Source: Proteles cristata cristata (taxonomy: Eukaryota > Chordata > Mammalia > Carnivora > Hyaenidae). From it: 64,000 bases of DNA. Each line of letters begins with the position of its first letter. Positions within the stretch are counted from its first letter, which is position 1. Both the position numbers and the translations under genes were made by a program. The stretch covers positions 434,001 to 498,000 of the forward strand of contig JAESUZ010001506.1 of NCBI GenBank assembly GCA_017311185.1, in the 5' to 3' direction. Shown one piece after another: positions 33,170-45,227 of this stretch. Under the pieces are notes generated by a model. That model searched no databases and was not told the origin of the DNA. It saw nothing but the letters and a program-made list of their open reading frames with translations.

Positions 33170-33830
33170 CACAGCTAAGATGGAAAATGGAAAGGGATGT
33201 CTACCACCTACCACCCAGTAAAAATGCAATAATGGCCTCACAGCTGACATTAGAAGCAACTAAGACCTGAATCGCCATTACAAAAACTACCATCAGTGAA
33301 ACAAAGCCTAAACTTGCAAGGTTACCCCAGAATGTGGAAATGGAACAAGATGAGGGACATGGGTGTTAGTGAAGGACCTGAGGCTAACAGATGTTCCAGA
33401 AGAAAAGGCTAAAACTAAGAAAAGAAGCAATACATTTATGCAGATGGAAAACATACATAGCCGGCTAAAAGAGCTTAGTAAACACCAGGAGTATAAAGGA
33501 AGCAAATACCAGATATAGGTTAGCAAAATTACTGGCTTGTCTATGTAAAGAAAAAACAATCCACAAGCATCTAGTAAGAAAATAGCAGGCTGCCTTTAAG
33601 AAGCACATATCAGGCCTGCCTCAGGAACCACCAGACATAGAGGGACCTCCCATGCTTACACACAAGACGAGGCAGGCATCTGTGTCTACCATCTTCCCCC
33701 CTCCCAAGTCCCAATTTTTGTTGATATATCTGGGATTTCAAACGAAAACATTTTTGCTTTCGGCATTATATTCCTTTCAAGAGCCAGTTTGGACATGTGT
33801 GCTCTGACTTTGAATCCATGTTTATGACAG
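33170..33830. other. Unassigned, possibly old repeat
   Basis: Starts with 'taatggcctcacagctgaca' and runs A-rich to about 33760. It has the texture of an old repeat, but I could not match a family. An 83-codon minus frame (33308-33559) has no recognised domain. Confidence 0.35.
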
Positions 33831-33846
33831 TGGTTTGTGATGCTCA

Positions 33847-34050
33847 CATTTTTATTTATTTACTTTTGAGAGAGAGAGAGGAGTGCACACAAGTCGGGGG
33901 AGGGCAAAGAGAGAGGGGGGACAGAGGATTGGAAGCAGGTTTTTTCTGTACAGCACAGAGCCTGAGGTGGGGCTCAAACTTACCAACCGTTGAGATCATG
34001 ACTTGAACCAAAGGCAGATGCTTAACCAAATGAGCCACCCGGGGGGCCCC
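33847..34050 (-). mobile_element. SINEC_Fc-type SINE, antisense
   Basis: Reverse order: 'tttttatttatttacttttg', GA zone, 'gattggaagcaggttttttc', 'gagatcatgacttgaacc', 'gagccacccggggggcccc'. An 11-bp exact target duplication tgtgatgctca occurs at 33836-33846 and 34051-34061. Confidence 0.95.
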
Positions 34051-34064
34051 TGTGATGCTCAAAA

Positions 34065-35320
34065 TTAATTCTGGAAGGGGACAGGGGCTTAGAAGGATGC
34101 TGATGAGAGCAAGCACCTGCCAAGAGAGCAGGTGGGCAAATGAGTCAGAATCTGTGAGGTGGGGCCTGGGTGAGTGTCCACTGTGTTCTTCTGAGAAGCT
34201 CAGGTAGGTGGTGAGCTACTGACACTGAAGGCCATGCCATGTGGCATCAGGACAGGTTACACTGGAGGGGTTGACCTGGCCCTCATCCGTGCTGCTCACA
34301 ACTGTGAGCCCGTCACAAGGCCCCCCACTGCATGTCCTCATCAGGGCTGCACACCGTGCTGACAGGGACCAGGGAGGTAACGTGAATGATGGATGTAAGC
34401 AAGACATCAGTGACCGGTAAACCTGAAAGGGCAGGCCGGGATGAGAGGGGACGCTGTGACAACTTGTGGGAATATGGCCCTGTGTTGCTGGATCATCTGA
34501 TGTTACCCCACCCAAATCCAGAAATGTGGATTATATGTGCTATTTGCAGGTTTGGGGGGGACCTTGTGTGGGTCAGCCCAACAGTCACGTGAGCAGAATT
34601 GGCTTATAGGCTCTATTTGGAACCCCAGCCCCTAATTTTTCAGGTCTGCAGAAATAGTCCCTTTGTTTCAATCAAAGGAAACCTCTGTCTCCTCAGAAAA
34701 CAGGCTAGGTCTTTTTCAGTAAGGAGAAACTCAGATGCTCCAAACTCAGATGTCTTTATTAATTTGTTAATTTTTTTAAAAAGCCACTCAGACCACCCTG
34801 AAGTTTAACTGCCCTCTGTCATTTAGTGCTCCCAGGCTTTGTGCAGACAGCCAGTGAGCTGTCCTTAGGCACTCTAAAAGTCAGGGCTCATTCCATGAGT
34901 GCCCTCCTATGGGAGAGTTCTGCCTCTCTGAGGAGAAGCAGACACACTCAGAGCCTGGTACACTGCACTGTCACTCCTAAATGACAGGCGAGGGATGAAC
35001 AGCTACAGAACTCAGTGGGACCAGAACAGAAAGGGATTTGGGAGGCAGAGTTAGTTTTGTCTTTCCTCTGTAATCACCAGTATGGATCGCAGACTGACTG
35101 ACCGTTGTGTTTCGGCTGCCCAGTGAAACAGTAAGACCTCAGTAACTGCTTTTGGGTGGGAGAATGAATAAACGAATAAATGAATGAATCAGATATCACT
35201 TCGATGGCACACTCCTAAATCAAGCTTCAGTATTGCAAGGACATTTGGATTTATAGAACCTCTTCTCTCATTTGCCCACTATTTCTGAGTGCCAGATCTG
35301 GGCAAAGTCAGCATGTTAGA
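34065..35320. other. No gene recognised
   Basis: A 99-codon minus frame (34216-34515) and plus frames of 68-69 codons have no recognised domain. The end (about 35160-35190) carries a short AATA/AATGA repeat like an L2 or MIR tail, too little to call. Confidence 0.4.
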
Positions 35321-35322
35321 TG

Positions 35323-35325
<3 letters not shown>

Positions 35326-35377
<52 letters not shown>
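35326..35377. repeat. (AC)26 microsatellite, uninterrupted
   Basis: 52 bp of pure AC dinucleotide. Runs of this length and purity are usually highly length-variable. Confidence 0.97.
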
Positions 35378-35378
<1 letters not shown>

Positions 35379-35379
35379 G

Positions 35380-36025
35380 AAACTGCCCTCAAACTTTGTC
35401 CTAGATTGGACAAATGAGATATGTGTAGTAATGACTCCAGGTCAAGGCAGTGGGTGAAGACAGTTCCTCATTCCTCAGAACTGCTGACCACACCTGGAAG
35501 ATTCTCTGAACATGACTGAAATGCCTCCCTAAAAGCCACATAAGAATCTTCCAGGGTATGAAAAATGTGCCCTACAGGCAGCTTTGCCCTCAAGGAGGAG
35601 GCCAACAGAGGCTGTCTCGTAAAGAAGGGATTTCAGAGAAACACTGGAAGCCTCGGGAGCCAGGTGCTCATGCCACGCTTAGGCACAGGGGTGGGAGCCC
35701 TGTCAGTGCACACTTGGAAATCTGTCTCTGTGGGGGAAGAGCTCCTCCCCTGGGGCTCACTCTGCAGCCAGGCTTTGGGTATGTTTGCCTATGTGGTTGC
35801 TCAGAGATTCTCTGCTGTGGCGGTCTCTGTGGCAGAATCTCAGCTAGTATGGGAGGTGGTGTGGCGCCAGCTCCCCAGGGACGCTCCCCTCTCACCTCCA
35901 CCATGCCACCAAGCTAGACAACTGCACGAATAAACACCTGGTTATCCTCTGGTTCTCAGCTTCAAACCTGTGTCCAAACAGCAGGCCTCCCTGCTAACCC
36001 AAGAGGGAATCTGCTTCCCTGTTCT
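35380..36025. other. No gene recognised
   Basis: Three mutually overlapping frames (119, 122 and 78 codons) cover 35558-35933 in different phases and strands. At least two must be chance, and none has a recognised domain. Confidence 0.45.
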
Positions 36026-36029
36026 CTGC

Positions 36030-36200
36030 TCTCCTGGCTCTCTTCGCCTTCAGAGCATCTTTCAAAGTATGAAAATGCACCTTTCTTTGACCGGTTATTT
36101 GCTAATGTCTCCTGGCCTCCAGGCAGTGGGCTCCTGGAGGGCAGGGACGGGCTGCGTCTGTCTTGTTCACAGGTGCATTCTCAGTCACCCCTGCTAGCCT
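36030..36200 (+). mobile_element. L2 3' fragment
   Basis: 'gtgggctcctggagggcagg' followed by 'gacgggctgcgtctgtcttg' and 'ttcacaggtgcattctcagt' resemble the L2 3' end. It is diverged. Confidence 0.55.
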
Positions 36201-36204
36201 GGCT

Positions 36205-37585
36205 TTGCCTTCCAATAGGAAAGGCTTCCTGGTGAGTCAGGGCATTTATGTGATTGGGTGACTTTCCTCCAGTCCCCAGGGAAAGCTCCAAAAGGCCAGG
36301 GAAGACTGGAAGGCTGCCAGCACTTCCCAACTCCCACCTTCCTTGATGGCTCCTTCAAATACACCTTTCCCTCCTCTACTGAAGAGCTCAAACAAGAGGC
36401 CTCATAAAAAGCAAATAATGCCCCAAACCAGAGATGCTACACTTATAATATAGCCTTTTACTACAAAAGAGCTGTGGGTAGTCAAGACAAAAAAACAAAA
36501 CCCCAAAACCACTGGGCTCCTCACTCTAGGAGTCCCAAATCTTTAACAAGCCCTTTGCCTCAAAATCAAATAAGGTTTTTTAAACAAGTCATATTTAAAA
36601 TATGTTTCCCCTTCTCATTATAAAGAGAATCCTAAGAGATCATTTTTCCTTTTTTTACATTCCATAAAAATCCAAACAGCTGCTTTGCTCCCAAATCACA
36701 TGGTGCATTTAATACTCCAAAGCCCAAAACTGGCATTCACAGGTAACTTTTTACAAAGACAAAACCTAACGAACATGGTCCCCATCTTTCCTAAACCTAA
36801 GTGAAGGCAGCAAGAACTATGCCAGGGCTCCATGAATGTTCTGGTGCCATACAGAGAACTTCACACTCAGCACCTCGTGCCTCCAGCCACGTTTCCTCAG
36901 CTCTCAGTGGCTGGCAGAGCACTGTGCCTATTGGGCCAGCTCTTAGAGACAGAAATCAATACAAATACACGACATTAGGAGTAAAGTAAACTATAGTTAA
37001 TGTTTCCTTAACAATTCAGCAACTCCTTTCAGACTTTGCTATGCTACAAGATGAGGCTGCTACTACAGATTATCACATGAATGTATTATCACATAAATAC
37101 ATATAAATATCAATATATTAGCCAATAGGGACATTGGTTTAGAAATGTTGAATTGTATGAAAACATACTTCAGTGACCAAGCCTATTACTTAACCTGTGC
37201 AATTTTCTCTCTTCCTTCTCCTTCCTCTATTCCTGCTGACATCACATGCAGTAGGTGTTTCAGGATAGGAAAGAAGGTCAGGGTGGTGTGGCAGAGCTCC
37301 AGGAGGAGGGGATGGCACCTATATGAGGCTGGGCAAGTAGGCAGGGGAGGTGCATGCCAGCCTTATAGGCCCTCGCCAAGCATTTATATTTATTCCAAGC
37401 ACAAAAGGAACTGCCTGGGGGCATTTAGGAAGTGAGTGTGTGGTGTAATTTACATTTTATAAAGATCATTCTGCCAAACTGTCTGATGAATTTATGCCTT
37501 GTGCCCAAAATGGATCACAAGCTCCCTGCTAACAGGGCCCTAGGTATGCTCCTATAAAAGCCCTCACCTCATGAACTCACGGAAG
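36205..37585. other. No gene or repeat recognised
   Basis: About 1.4 kb, AT-rich after 36400, with no repeat family recognised. A 96-codon frame at 37145-37435 has no domain. The low repeat content makes part of this a possible conserved non-coding block, but nothing specific marks it. Confidence 0.45.
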
Positions 37586-37593
37586 TTTTAAAC

Positions 37594-37790
37594 CAATACT
37601 TCTCAAACTTCTGTGTGCAGCAGAATCGCCAGGAACCTCATTCAAACCCAGCTTGCTGGACCGCATCTGCAGAGTTTCTGATTCAGCAGTTCTGGGTGGA
37701 GCCTAAGAATCTGCATTTCTAACAAGCTCCCAGGTGATAGATGCTAGAACGCAGGTTGCTGGCCCAAGCAGGGCACTTAGAAAGCCAGGG
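37594..37790 (+). mobile_element. MER20 (hAT-Charlie DNA transposon)
   Basis: 'caatacttctcaaacttctg', 'gcagaatcgccaggaacctc', 'gagtttctgattcagcagtt', 'aagaatctgcatttctaaca' and 'agctcccaggtgatagatgc' follow MER20 from its first bases. MER20 copies have been linked to regulatory activity in some mammals, but nothing here shows that for this copy. Confidence 0.9.
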
Positions 37791-37929
37791 CTTAAATCTA
37801 GTTGTTGAATAAACCAGTCAATGAAGGGCCATGGAAATATTTTTTCAAACAAAACAACAGAAACAATCAGTGGTTTGAACCTTACCTCAGATGGCAACCA
37901 TCTATTGTAATTTGTCTTTTTCTGTTCTT

Positions 37930-38153
37930 TTTAAAAAAAAATGTTTTTTATTTATTTCTGAGATTGAGAGAGAGAGAGACAGTGTGAGCAGGGGAGGGTC
38001 AAAGAGAGAGGCGGACATAGAATCTGAAACAGGCTCTAGGCTCTGAGCCAGCTATCAGCACAGAACCAGACACAGGGCTCGAACCCACGAGCCATGAGAT
38101 CATGACCTGAGCCAAAGTCAGATGCTTAACTGACGGAGCTACCCAGGCACCCC
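37930..38153 (-). mobile_element. SINEC_Fc-type SINE, antisense
   Basis: Reverse order: T/A-rich tail, 'ttttttatttatttctgaga', GA zone, 'atagaatctgaaacaggctc', 'agggctcgaacccacgagcc' (B box region), 'gagatcatgacctgagcc' and 'agctacccaggcacccc'. A 17-bp perfect duplication tgtctttttctgttctt occurs at 37913-37929 and 38154-38170. Confidence 0.97.
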
Positions 38154-38174
38154 TGTCTTTTTCTGTTCTTAAGT

Positions 38175-39730
38175 GATTCCCTGCACCATGTTATGCAATG
38201 ATAACCAGAGAACTAAGCCCTGCGTGCAGAAGTGTTCTAAAAGGACATAAATCATTGTGATTAGACAAGATGAGACACTTCAGAGACCACATCACCAAGT
38301 TTAATTGCAAATCAAATGTCATTCCAAAAAAAAAATTGTTTTTACAAAAGTATGTGATTTATTTGCATAGGCAGTAATTGTGTGCCTCAGTCCAGAAAGG
38401 ATGTGAGGTGGTGAGGCATCCAAGGCAAAACTGAAAACTTAAACTGAACTTTTCCTTGGGATTCAGGCATAAAGCTCACTATAGTCCATTTCTATCTGAT
38501 TCAAAGCACACAACGTTGCTGAACATACCTACTCTACTCTAAGCAGGGGTTCTTCACATTCTCTTGAAGGAACCCTCAAAGATTCCAGCTGAGGTGCTTA
38601 CTATGACAAAGCAGAAATGCAACTAAAGAACAAAAACTAAACAGAGACTCAGAAAGGACAGAGTGAGAGAGTATGCTTTAGACCGAGGGAGATTGGCGCA
38701 GACCACTGTGCAAGAAGCACCCCGGGGTTCTGAGGGTTTCCTCTTTCCCGCCACACGTGAGCCATGGTTTTCTACATGCAAATGCCCATTCCCCCAGAAA
38801 TTGTTATCATGGCTCAACCCACCACGGGCAGTCCAAACGTGGGGGTTTACTAGGAAGCCCTTCTGCCCGAGGGCTACAAGGTCAGAGGCCCACATTCCGT
38901 TTAGGGAAAAAGCTGGTTAGACACACCCCGGGGCTGTGTAAGACCATACTTAAATACTGAGGGGTGGTCTCAGTGCCAGCTCATTTCTTTGGTAGTAATT
39001 CAGGATCTCATGGTCTAAGGTGGGCTGGGGGAGGATTCAAAACATCAAAGGCCAGAGAATCAAAACAAGAGAGGCTGCTGAAAATCACAGGCCTTGAAAA
39101 GCAAATGATAAATACAATAGTCATGAAACAGGAACCAATGAATGAACCGTGCTCTCTGCCCACATAGCAAGACACAAACAACATGAGACCGACATAAGAA
39201 TTTACATCATGTTGATGATGAACCTGGATCCTTGTTCTATGCTGGGGTAACTGTGGGATGGTCTGGCTGTGAGCTAAATACACAAACAGCAACCTCTACA
39301 TGCTAACAAAAAATAAAGTGTGCATGAGCCCCCAAATCCGAGGTCAGTGGACAGGTTTCTCTCTGAAACCCAGCTCCCCATGGTATTTGCAGTTACCCAC
39401 CTCCAAAAGGGTAAGAGTAAACACTGGACCTGCTCTGGTGTTATACTGCCACCGGATCCTCCCTGCTGTCTCCCTCCTCCTCTTCTTCTTTACAGACAGG
39501 TAAAGTTGGATCTCTTGAAGGAACTGGGGGCTCCCACTCTAGGCAAAGGTTGGACAGGTGATCAATGTACAGCATGAGATTTGACTGTGCCTCCGTGCCT
39601 CCGACAGAGCTGGATCATCTGGGGCAATGAAAATTATAAGCAACAAGAAAGCGGTATTAACAGCAAGGGTAGGGAAGCCCAGGCAGCACACACCACAATT
39701 CCCTACAACACTCACAATCATTCCTTTCTC
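38175..39730. other. No gene or repeat recognised
   Basis: About 1.55 kb. Opposed frames of 85-94 codons near 38623-38920 and 39008-39292 have no recognised domain. The 38960-39290 part is repeat-free. Confidence 0.45.
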
Positions 39731-39734
39731 ATCC

Positions 39735-40070
39735 AGTCATTCTGAACATACTCATGGAGCACTGTGCCAGGCTCTGGGGATATGGCAGTGACAGATATAA
39801 ACATAAGCCCTGCCTTCATGGAGCTTTTGGGTTCTCAGGACAATGAGACAAGCAATGAAAGGACAGTGGATAAAGGAACCTAGAGGGTGTCATGGAGCAT
39901 AAAGCAAAGGCAGCCAACCCAGACTTGGGGTGAGTGGTCATGGAAGGCTTCCTGGAAGAAGTGACATTTAACATTGAGCCTAGAGGATGCATGGAGTTAG
40001 CTAGATAAGACTAGTGCGGTAGCACATGCAAGATTCTGAGATGAAAGAGCATGGCTGATCTGACGGGCTG
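39735..40070 (-). mobile_element. L2, antisense
   Basis: 'gagcactgtgccaggctctg', 'gggatatggcagtgacagat', 'ccctgccttcatggagcttt', 'catggaaggcttcctggaag' and 'aagtgacatttaacattgag' are reversed L2 blocks in order. Confidence 0.85.
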
Positions 40071-40074
40071 CTCT

Positions 40075-41565
40075 CATCGCAAGGTGCTCCCTCAAACCCC
40101 GCAATCTAGTCATGCTTTGGCCTCTTTTGGTGGGATCTCAGGAGAGAACTCAGAAAATAGTTTGTTCTATAAGAAGACAGAAAAAACAAACCAAAAATGC
40201 AGACTTGAACTGCTATAGGATGGACCCAGGTGCAGCAATCTGTTTTCTGCACACCAACATGACAGGTAACTGAGATACCATACTTACTCAGGATTGTCAA
40301 AATGCGACGCTGGGCAGAAATTTGGCGTCACCAAAGTGGGAGCCCCAAGGCTTCTTCCCTCAGGCTCTCTCACTTTGCCCTTTCCTTTCCTCCAAGGTCC
40401 TGGGAAATCACAGAGGGAACACTTTGCTCCTCTTACCCTTGATGTTTTGATATCTAAAAGGCTGCCACAGAAATGATAACTCCCACTTGCCTAATGCAAC
40501 CAAGGAAAACTGGATAGCTTCTGAAGCCAATCATGCCACAAGGCTCCACACAGGGAAACAAAACAAACAAAAAAACAACCTGTGAAAACCCCAGTAACTT
40601 CAGTGTTGCCCAGGGTTCTAGCTGCATTTGCCTTATGAAAGAGACCATTGTAGAGGATGGTTTAAGAAATGGCAGTAAGCACATGGTCATTTTACCAAAA
40701 CGCACAGTCCAAAGTAGCTTTCCTTTACATTTTCATATTAGCATATAATTCAAGTCCTGCAAACAACATCCCTTGCTGAACATGAAAAGAACAAAACCCT
40801 CACTTCTAGAAAGGAGAGTAAGCGGCTATTTTAGAGACAAAGAAAGGATGTCTTTTTAATCTATGACAACACAAATTTGTTTAGGTTTTCCCTCTACTAA
40901 GTAAGTAAGCAATTAGGTTTTTTCCAATAAAAATATCCCTGTGCATGTGCAAACACCAGAGGCAATCATATAATTACCCTGCCCAATCACATTCAATTGC
41001 TGACAGTTGAGTTCCCACTGCTCATTAACTTCAGATCGCAATGAGGTCTTTACGGAAGCCCTTTCCCCGTCTCTTTACAAAGGTTCCTATGATGCCGTGA
41101 GCAGCCCCAGCGCTACCTCATGCGGGATAATCATCCCAAAATGGCCAGGGCCAAGGCCAGCCTATTCTGACTTCCCTCTGAAAAAATAAAACGAGAAATT
41201 TGAAGAAACACTAGCTTGAACACCCTTGCTTCATTTGGGGATCTCACTTCTAAATATAATAGTAACCTTTCACCCCCACACTTTAAGTGCCATAATTATA
41301 TAATTAAAACCAATTATGTCATTTAACAGAGAGACTTTTTTAAGATCCACAGCAAGCCAATTACCTCAATCATTGACCTCAGAAGATTTCCCACACTGAC
41401 CTGCAACAATGAGGATTGGGAAAAATTTAGACACTGGCTTCCGAAGGCTGGCATAGACTCACTGGGTGGGTTGTAGCTGGTCTTCTTCTAGACTCTAGAA
41501 GCTGAACTGAATCCATTCAACTCTAACACCACCACCACTACTTGTTTGCACAACCTTTCCAATAT
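40075..41565. other. No gene or repeat recognised; candidate conserved block
   Basis: About 1.5 kb without repeats. The part from about 41000 to 41470 keeps several CpGs and contains an AT-rich homeodomain-type motif cluster (see findings). No exon or promoter is supported. Confidence 0.4.
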
Positions 41566-41569
41566 CCCA

Positions 41570-41745
41570 AGGTTGATTCTTTATCACCACCCTGTTAGTA
41601 TTATTATTTCCATGTTGTGGATGAGATAAAGAAGGCAGGGAGAGTTACGGAATTCTCTCAAGTGACACAGGTAGTTAATGGCAAAGACAGGTCATTAAAG
41701 GGAAGGACCTGAGGTTTCCATCCCTGAATCCAAAGCCTCTTCAGA
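41570..41745 (-). mobile_element. MIR fragment, antisense
   Basis: 'tattattatttccatgttgt', 'ggatgagataaagaaggcag' and 'caagtgacacaggtagttaa' fit reverse MIR, though diverged. Confidence 0.65.
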
Positions 41746-41749
41746 GCAA

Positions 41750-42710
41750 GTAGTGTGTGTGTGTCTGTGTGTGTCTGTGTCTTTATTCTCCTGGACATCC
41801 ATTCCTCCTGTTTTGATTATCTTACCCCAATTTCCCTTTGACACAACACATCTACTCACATGTGGCTCACATGCATCACACTAGACTCACCCCCAGCTCA
41901 GGAGTGTGCTATAACCTTGGCCTCAGCCAATTGGCTCCTAGAATTTCCCTAGCCACTTCACTGCTCAGGGATGAGCATGTGACCCAATCAAAGCCAATGA
42001 GACACAATGAGGCTGTGCTGAGGATCTTGGGAGAGAGATTCTTCCTATTTGGGCTTGCATATGGGAGGAGGAAGCATCTGGCAGTTGAGCAGCCATCTAG
42101 CTACTCCTGAAGGAGTGATGGAGAATGAAGCCAAGAGACGTAGAGAGAGAAACTGGGTCCAGGAAACATCCCTGGACTCCCTTCAGGTTGAAAACAGTGG
42201 CACTTAGAACATAGGGTAGTTCAATGGCACATTAGAGAAAATATGGAGAGCACCACCACCTACAGCTTGGGTAGGCTTGATTACAAGGATGGAATTAATT
42301 GACCGTGGCTCTGAGCAGCAGTTCTGCCTCCTGCTCACAACACAGTTAAATGTCTCCTATTTTTGAGTTATTTAAAGAACATACCATTTTATGGGCAGGA
42401 GGAAGCACTTTAATCTGCAAAATGATTTTTATCACAAACTAAACATCCTTGTAACTTTTTGGTCCTCTGCTTTGGTCTGAGTTGTCTCTCCTTGGAGCTG
42501 AGACAGCTGTTGGAGCCGAGAAGACCTGCCTTGACCTTGCACTTTGCCCTGCTCAGTGGTACCCTTGTGCTCTCCAATTCCTGGATCTGTGTGGGATGTA
42601 AAGAACTTAGGACACTTGCACTCATAATAATGGAGAATTTTCATTATTTCTTTTTCCCTTCTCTTTTCGCAGGCCTTTAGGAAAAAGAAAAAAAGAGCCA
42701 GAATCCCTTT
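41750..42710. other. No gene recognised; possible old repeat at 41860-42180
   Basis: A short GT repeat lies at 41755-41782. 41860-42180 ('caaagccaatgagacacaat', 'gccaagagacgtagagagag') has the texture of an old interspersed repeat that I cannot name. A 90-codon frame overlaps it. Confidence 0.4.
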
Positions 42711-42714
42711 AATG

Positions 42715-42901
42715 CAGGATTTTCAACTTTGGTACTGTTTAAATTTGGGGGTAGAATTGTTTATAGGATGTGTAGCAGAGTCCTCTGGCCTCTACCCACT
42801 AGATGCCAGTAGCACTTCCCTCCCCAAGTTGGGACAACCAGAAATGTCTCTTGACATTGTCAGACACCTGGGCCAAGATTACCTCCAGCTGAGAACCACT
42901 G
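42715..42901 (-). mobile_element. MER5A (hAT-Charlie DNA transposon), antisense
   Basis: From 'caggattttcaactttggta' through 'ctctacccactagatgccag' and 'agaaatgtctcttgacattg' to 'gctgagaaccactg', the block is reversed MER5A from end to end. Flanking 8-mers ctttaatg (42707-42714) and ctttacta (42902-42909) agree at 6 of 8 positions. Confidence 0.92.
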
Positions 42902-42909
42902 CTTTACTA

Positions 42910-43545
42910 TAACACTTGAGGTATTTATTGGATTTTCCTCACAGCATCTTTGAAAACATAATTCCTTGTGGCATTTTGATGTCTTCTGCCTCACATTAAA
43001 GTGTGAGGAATGGGAGAGCCACCGCACTCCTAGAACTTTCCAAGAGCCATGAAAACTATCGCTGAGCGGCCCCGACGAAACAAAAAGACCAAAGACAGCA
43101 ATACCCCCTGCTATCAGAGCCATGAAGCCACAGGGGACTCACTGACCCGTTAAGGACCAGGGTGGGGAAAACTGTATCAAACAGAAATTATTTTACCTGA
43201 AGACAACAATGAGGAAAAGGGCGCGGAAGAGAAAATTAGAAATGAAGAACAAGCATCTATACGATGAGTTCCAACATGGGAATTTGGCTTCTCATTGCCA
43301 CAGGAAGGAAAATGAAATCTTAAGATTGTTGCTGGGTTTCCTGGATTCAGGTTCAACCAAAAAGGTTGAAGAGGCTGGACTCAAACAGAAACGATGCCTC
43401 CAACAAAGGCCTAAAACTCACTCTTCAGAGAAAAAGCGCAAGATGGTAAAGTTTTATTATTTGGACAAATGTGGGCAAAGCCATTTAAATTAAGAGAATT
43501 TGATGGATTCATAGAATTATTTGTTTATTTGTTTATATTTTTATT
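42910..43545. other. No gene or repeat recognised
   Basis: A Lys/Arg-rich 94-codon frame (43209-43493) has no domain I recognise; its composition follows the A-rich DNA. Confidence 0.45.
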
Positions 43546-43549
43546 ATTG

Positions 43550-43700
43550 CTTAAAATTTATTTATTTTGAGAGAGAGAGAGCACAAGCAGGGGAGGGGCA
43601 GAGAGGGGGAGAGAGAGAATCCCAAGGAGGCTCTGCGAACCATGACCTGAGTCGAAACCAAGAGTCAGGCACTCAACTCACTGAACCAACCAGGCACTCC
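43550..43700 (-). mobile_element. SINEC_Fc-type SINE, antisense, internally deleted
   Basis: Reverse order: 'aaaatttatttattttgaga', GA zone, 'gaatcccaaggaggctctgc', then directly 'gaaccatgacctgag' and 'gaaccaaccaggcactcc'. The stretch that normally joins the gctctgc block to the catgacctgag block (about 45 bp, including the B box region) is missing. No clear target duplication was found. Confidence 0.9.
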
Positions 43701-43704
43701 CAAT

Positions 43705-44508
43705 GACTATTTTTTAAAGGGAAAGCATTTGTTTATGTTCCTTGAAATGCCATCAGTAACTAAGAATAGACTGGCAGAGGTCCTTCCTTCAGGATGAATT
43801 TGAATGAGAAGATAGAACTCATTTAATTAGCATATGCATTGTTAAGCCTCAAAGAAGGGCTTTGAGTTGGTTTGTCTTCTCAGTAAACTAATGGGTTGTA
43901 TCTTCACACAGGCAGTTCTAGCTGAGGCCAGCCCAGGATTCCACATAGTGGGCTTCTAATGAGGTTTTGCTTCAAGGCATAGAGTTACGTGTACCTTAAA
44001 GGACTGACTTCTGTCAGAGAACCAGGTTGGTTTATGTGTGACAACTGGCCTTTGTTGGGTGAAAATGTTCGTATTCTAGCAGTTTCTCTCACTGGAAGTT
44101 CTAATGCCTTGAGAGATAGAGAAGTGTATCAAGGTAGTTCAGATTATCACAGCTGCAACTCCTTTGCTTCCTCAGTTCCCAGCAGCCTCCCCCTCCAGCT
44201 ATCACCGGGTTCCAGCTGCCCCATTCTTCTGCCTCCCCTCCCCCTGCCCCCACCATTCTCCAACTGCCCTCACTTCTTTTCTGTGATGGCCAAGGTGTGA
44301 CCACCTCTCAAAGGGAAAAACAGCAAAAGTGAAGGAGTCTCCAGGGGCTTTGGACCTCTTCCAATTGTGCTTTTAGGCTTATTATTGTTTTTTTTTGTTT
44401 TTTGCTTTGAAAAAGAAGCAGAATAAGCAATAACAGAAAAATAGAAGTATTTGTCTGGAGGTTCTAGCAGAGGTCCACAGAGACGAGACTCTTATGAGCT
44501 GTATAAAC
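43705..44508. other. No gene or repeat recognised
   Basis: Contains a C-rich/pyrimidine-rich stretch at 44190-44280 and a T-rich tract near 44386. A 103-codon frame runs through the pyrimidine-rich part and is not convincing. Confidence 0.45.
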
Positions 44509-44517
44509 AACTGTCCT

Positions 44518-44713
44518 GGGGTGCCTGGGTGTTCAAGTTGGTCCAACTCTTGATTTTGGCTCAGGTCATGATCTCACAATTCATGAGTTCAAGCCCTGCG
44601 TTGGCTTCCACATTGCTGACAGTGCAGAGCCTGCTTTAGATTCTCTCTCTGTCCCTTCCCCACTTGCTCTCTAAACAAACAAACAAACAAATAAACTAAA
44701 AGAAGAAAGAAAG
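44518..44713 (+). mobile_element. SINEC_Fc-type SINE
   Basis: 'ggggtgcctgggtgttcaag', 'caggtcatgatctcacaatt', 'catgagttcaagccctgcgt' and a tail containing (AAAC)n then (GAAA)n. A 9-bp duplication aactgtcct occurs at 44509-44517 and 44714-44722. Confidence 0.92.
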
Positions 44714-44724
44714 AACTGTCCTTT

Positions 44725-45225
44725 ATAGAATTTAATCATTAAATCTTCAGGAACTAGTCCTCAACTCTTGATATATAAAGAATGAATTTCTCAGGGCACA
44801 CTCTTCCTGTTTATAAGTATATCCAACTATACCCAAAGCTCTACATATATCCTAAGACAATTTCTACCCTCCCCATGTCCTTCTCAGCATGAAATATGAA
44901 GGAGACAGTCTCATTGGGGTGGCAGGTGTCACAACAGATCACCCTCAGACTCAATGATGAAACAAGACTTCCAAAAGCAGCAAATCCTTGTTTTCACCAG
45001 GGCTGAATCTTACTCCAAAGGTCAATAAAGGGATCTTAACATTGTGCAGAATCCAGGTTAAGGTAGGAATTGAGCCTCAGTAGATCTAGAAATTTTATGC
45101 AAATTTGGTCTAGGCACTTTCATACTTTATTCAGGGGAGTAGATTTATGGTTTTTATCACATTCTTAAATTAGTATGAAACTCAGAATGAAAAATTAAAC
45201 AACAGTTGTTATAAAGCCATTCCTT
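44725..45225. other. No gene or repeat recognised
   Basis: No feature could be supported here. Confidence 0.45.
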
Positions 45226-45227
45226 AT

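Noticed and set aside
35558..35933. Three overlapping frames of 78-122 codons
   Set aside because: They conflict in phase and strand and have no recognised domain; the DNA is simply GC-richer and poor in stops.
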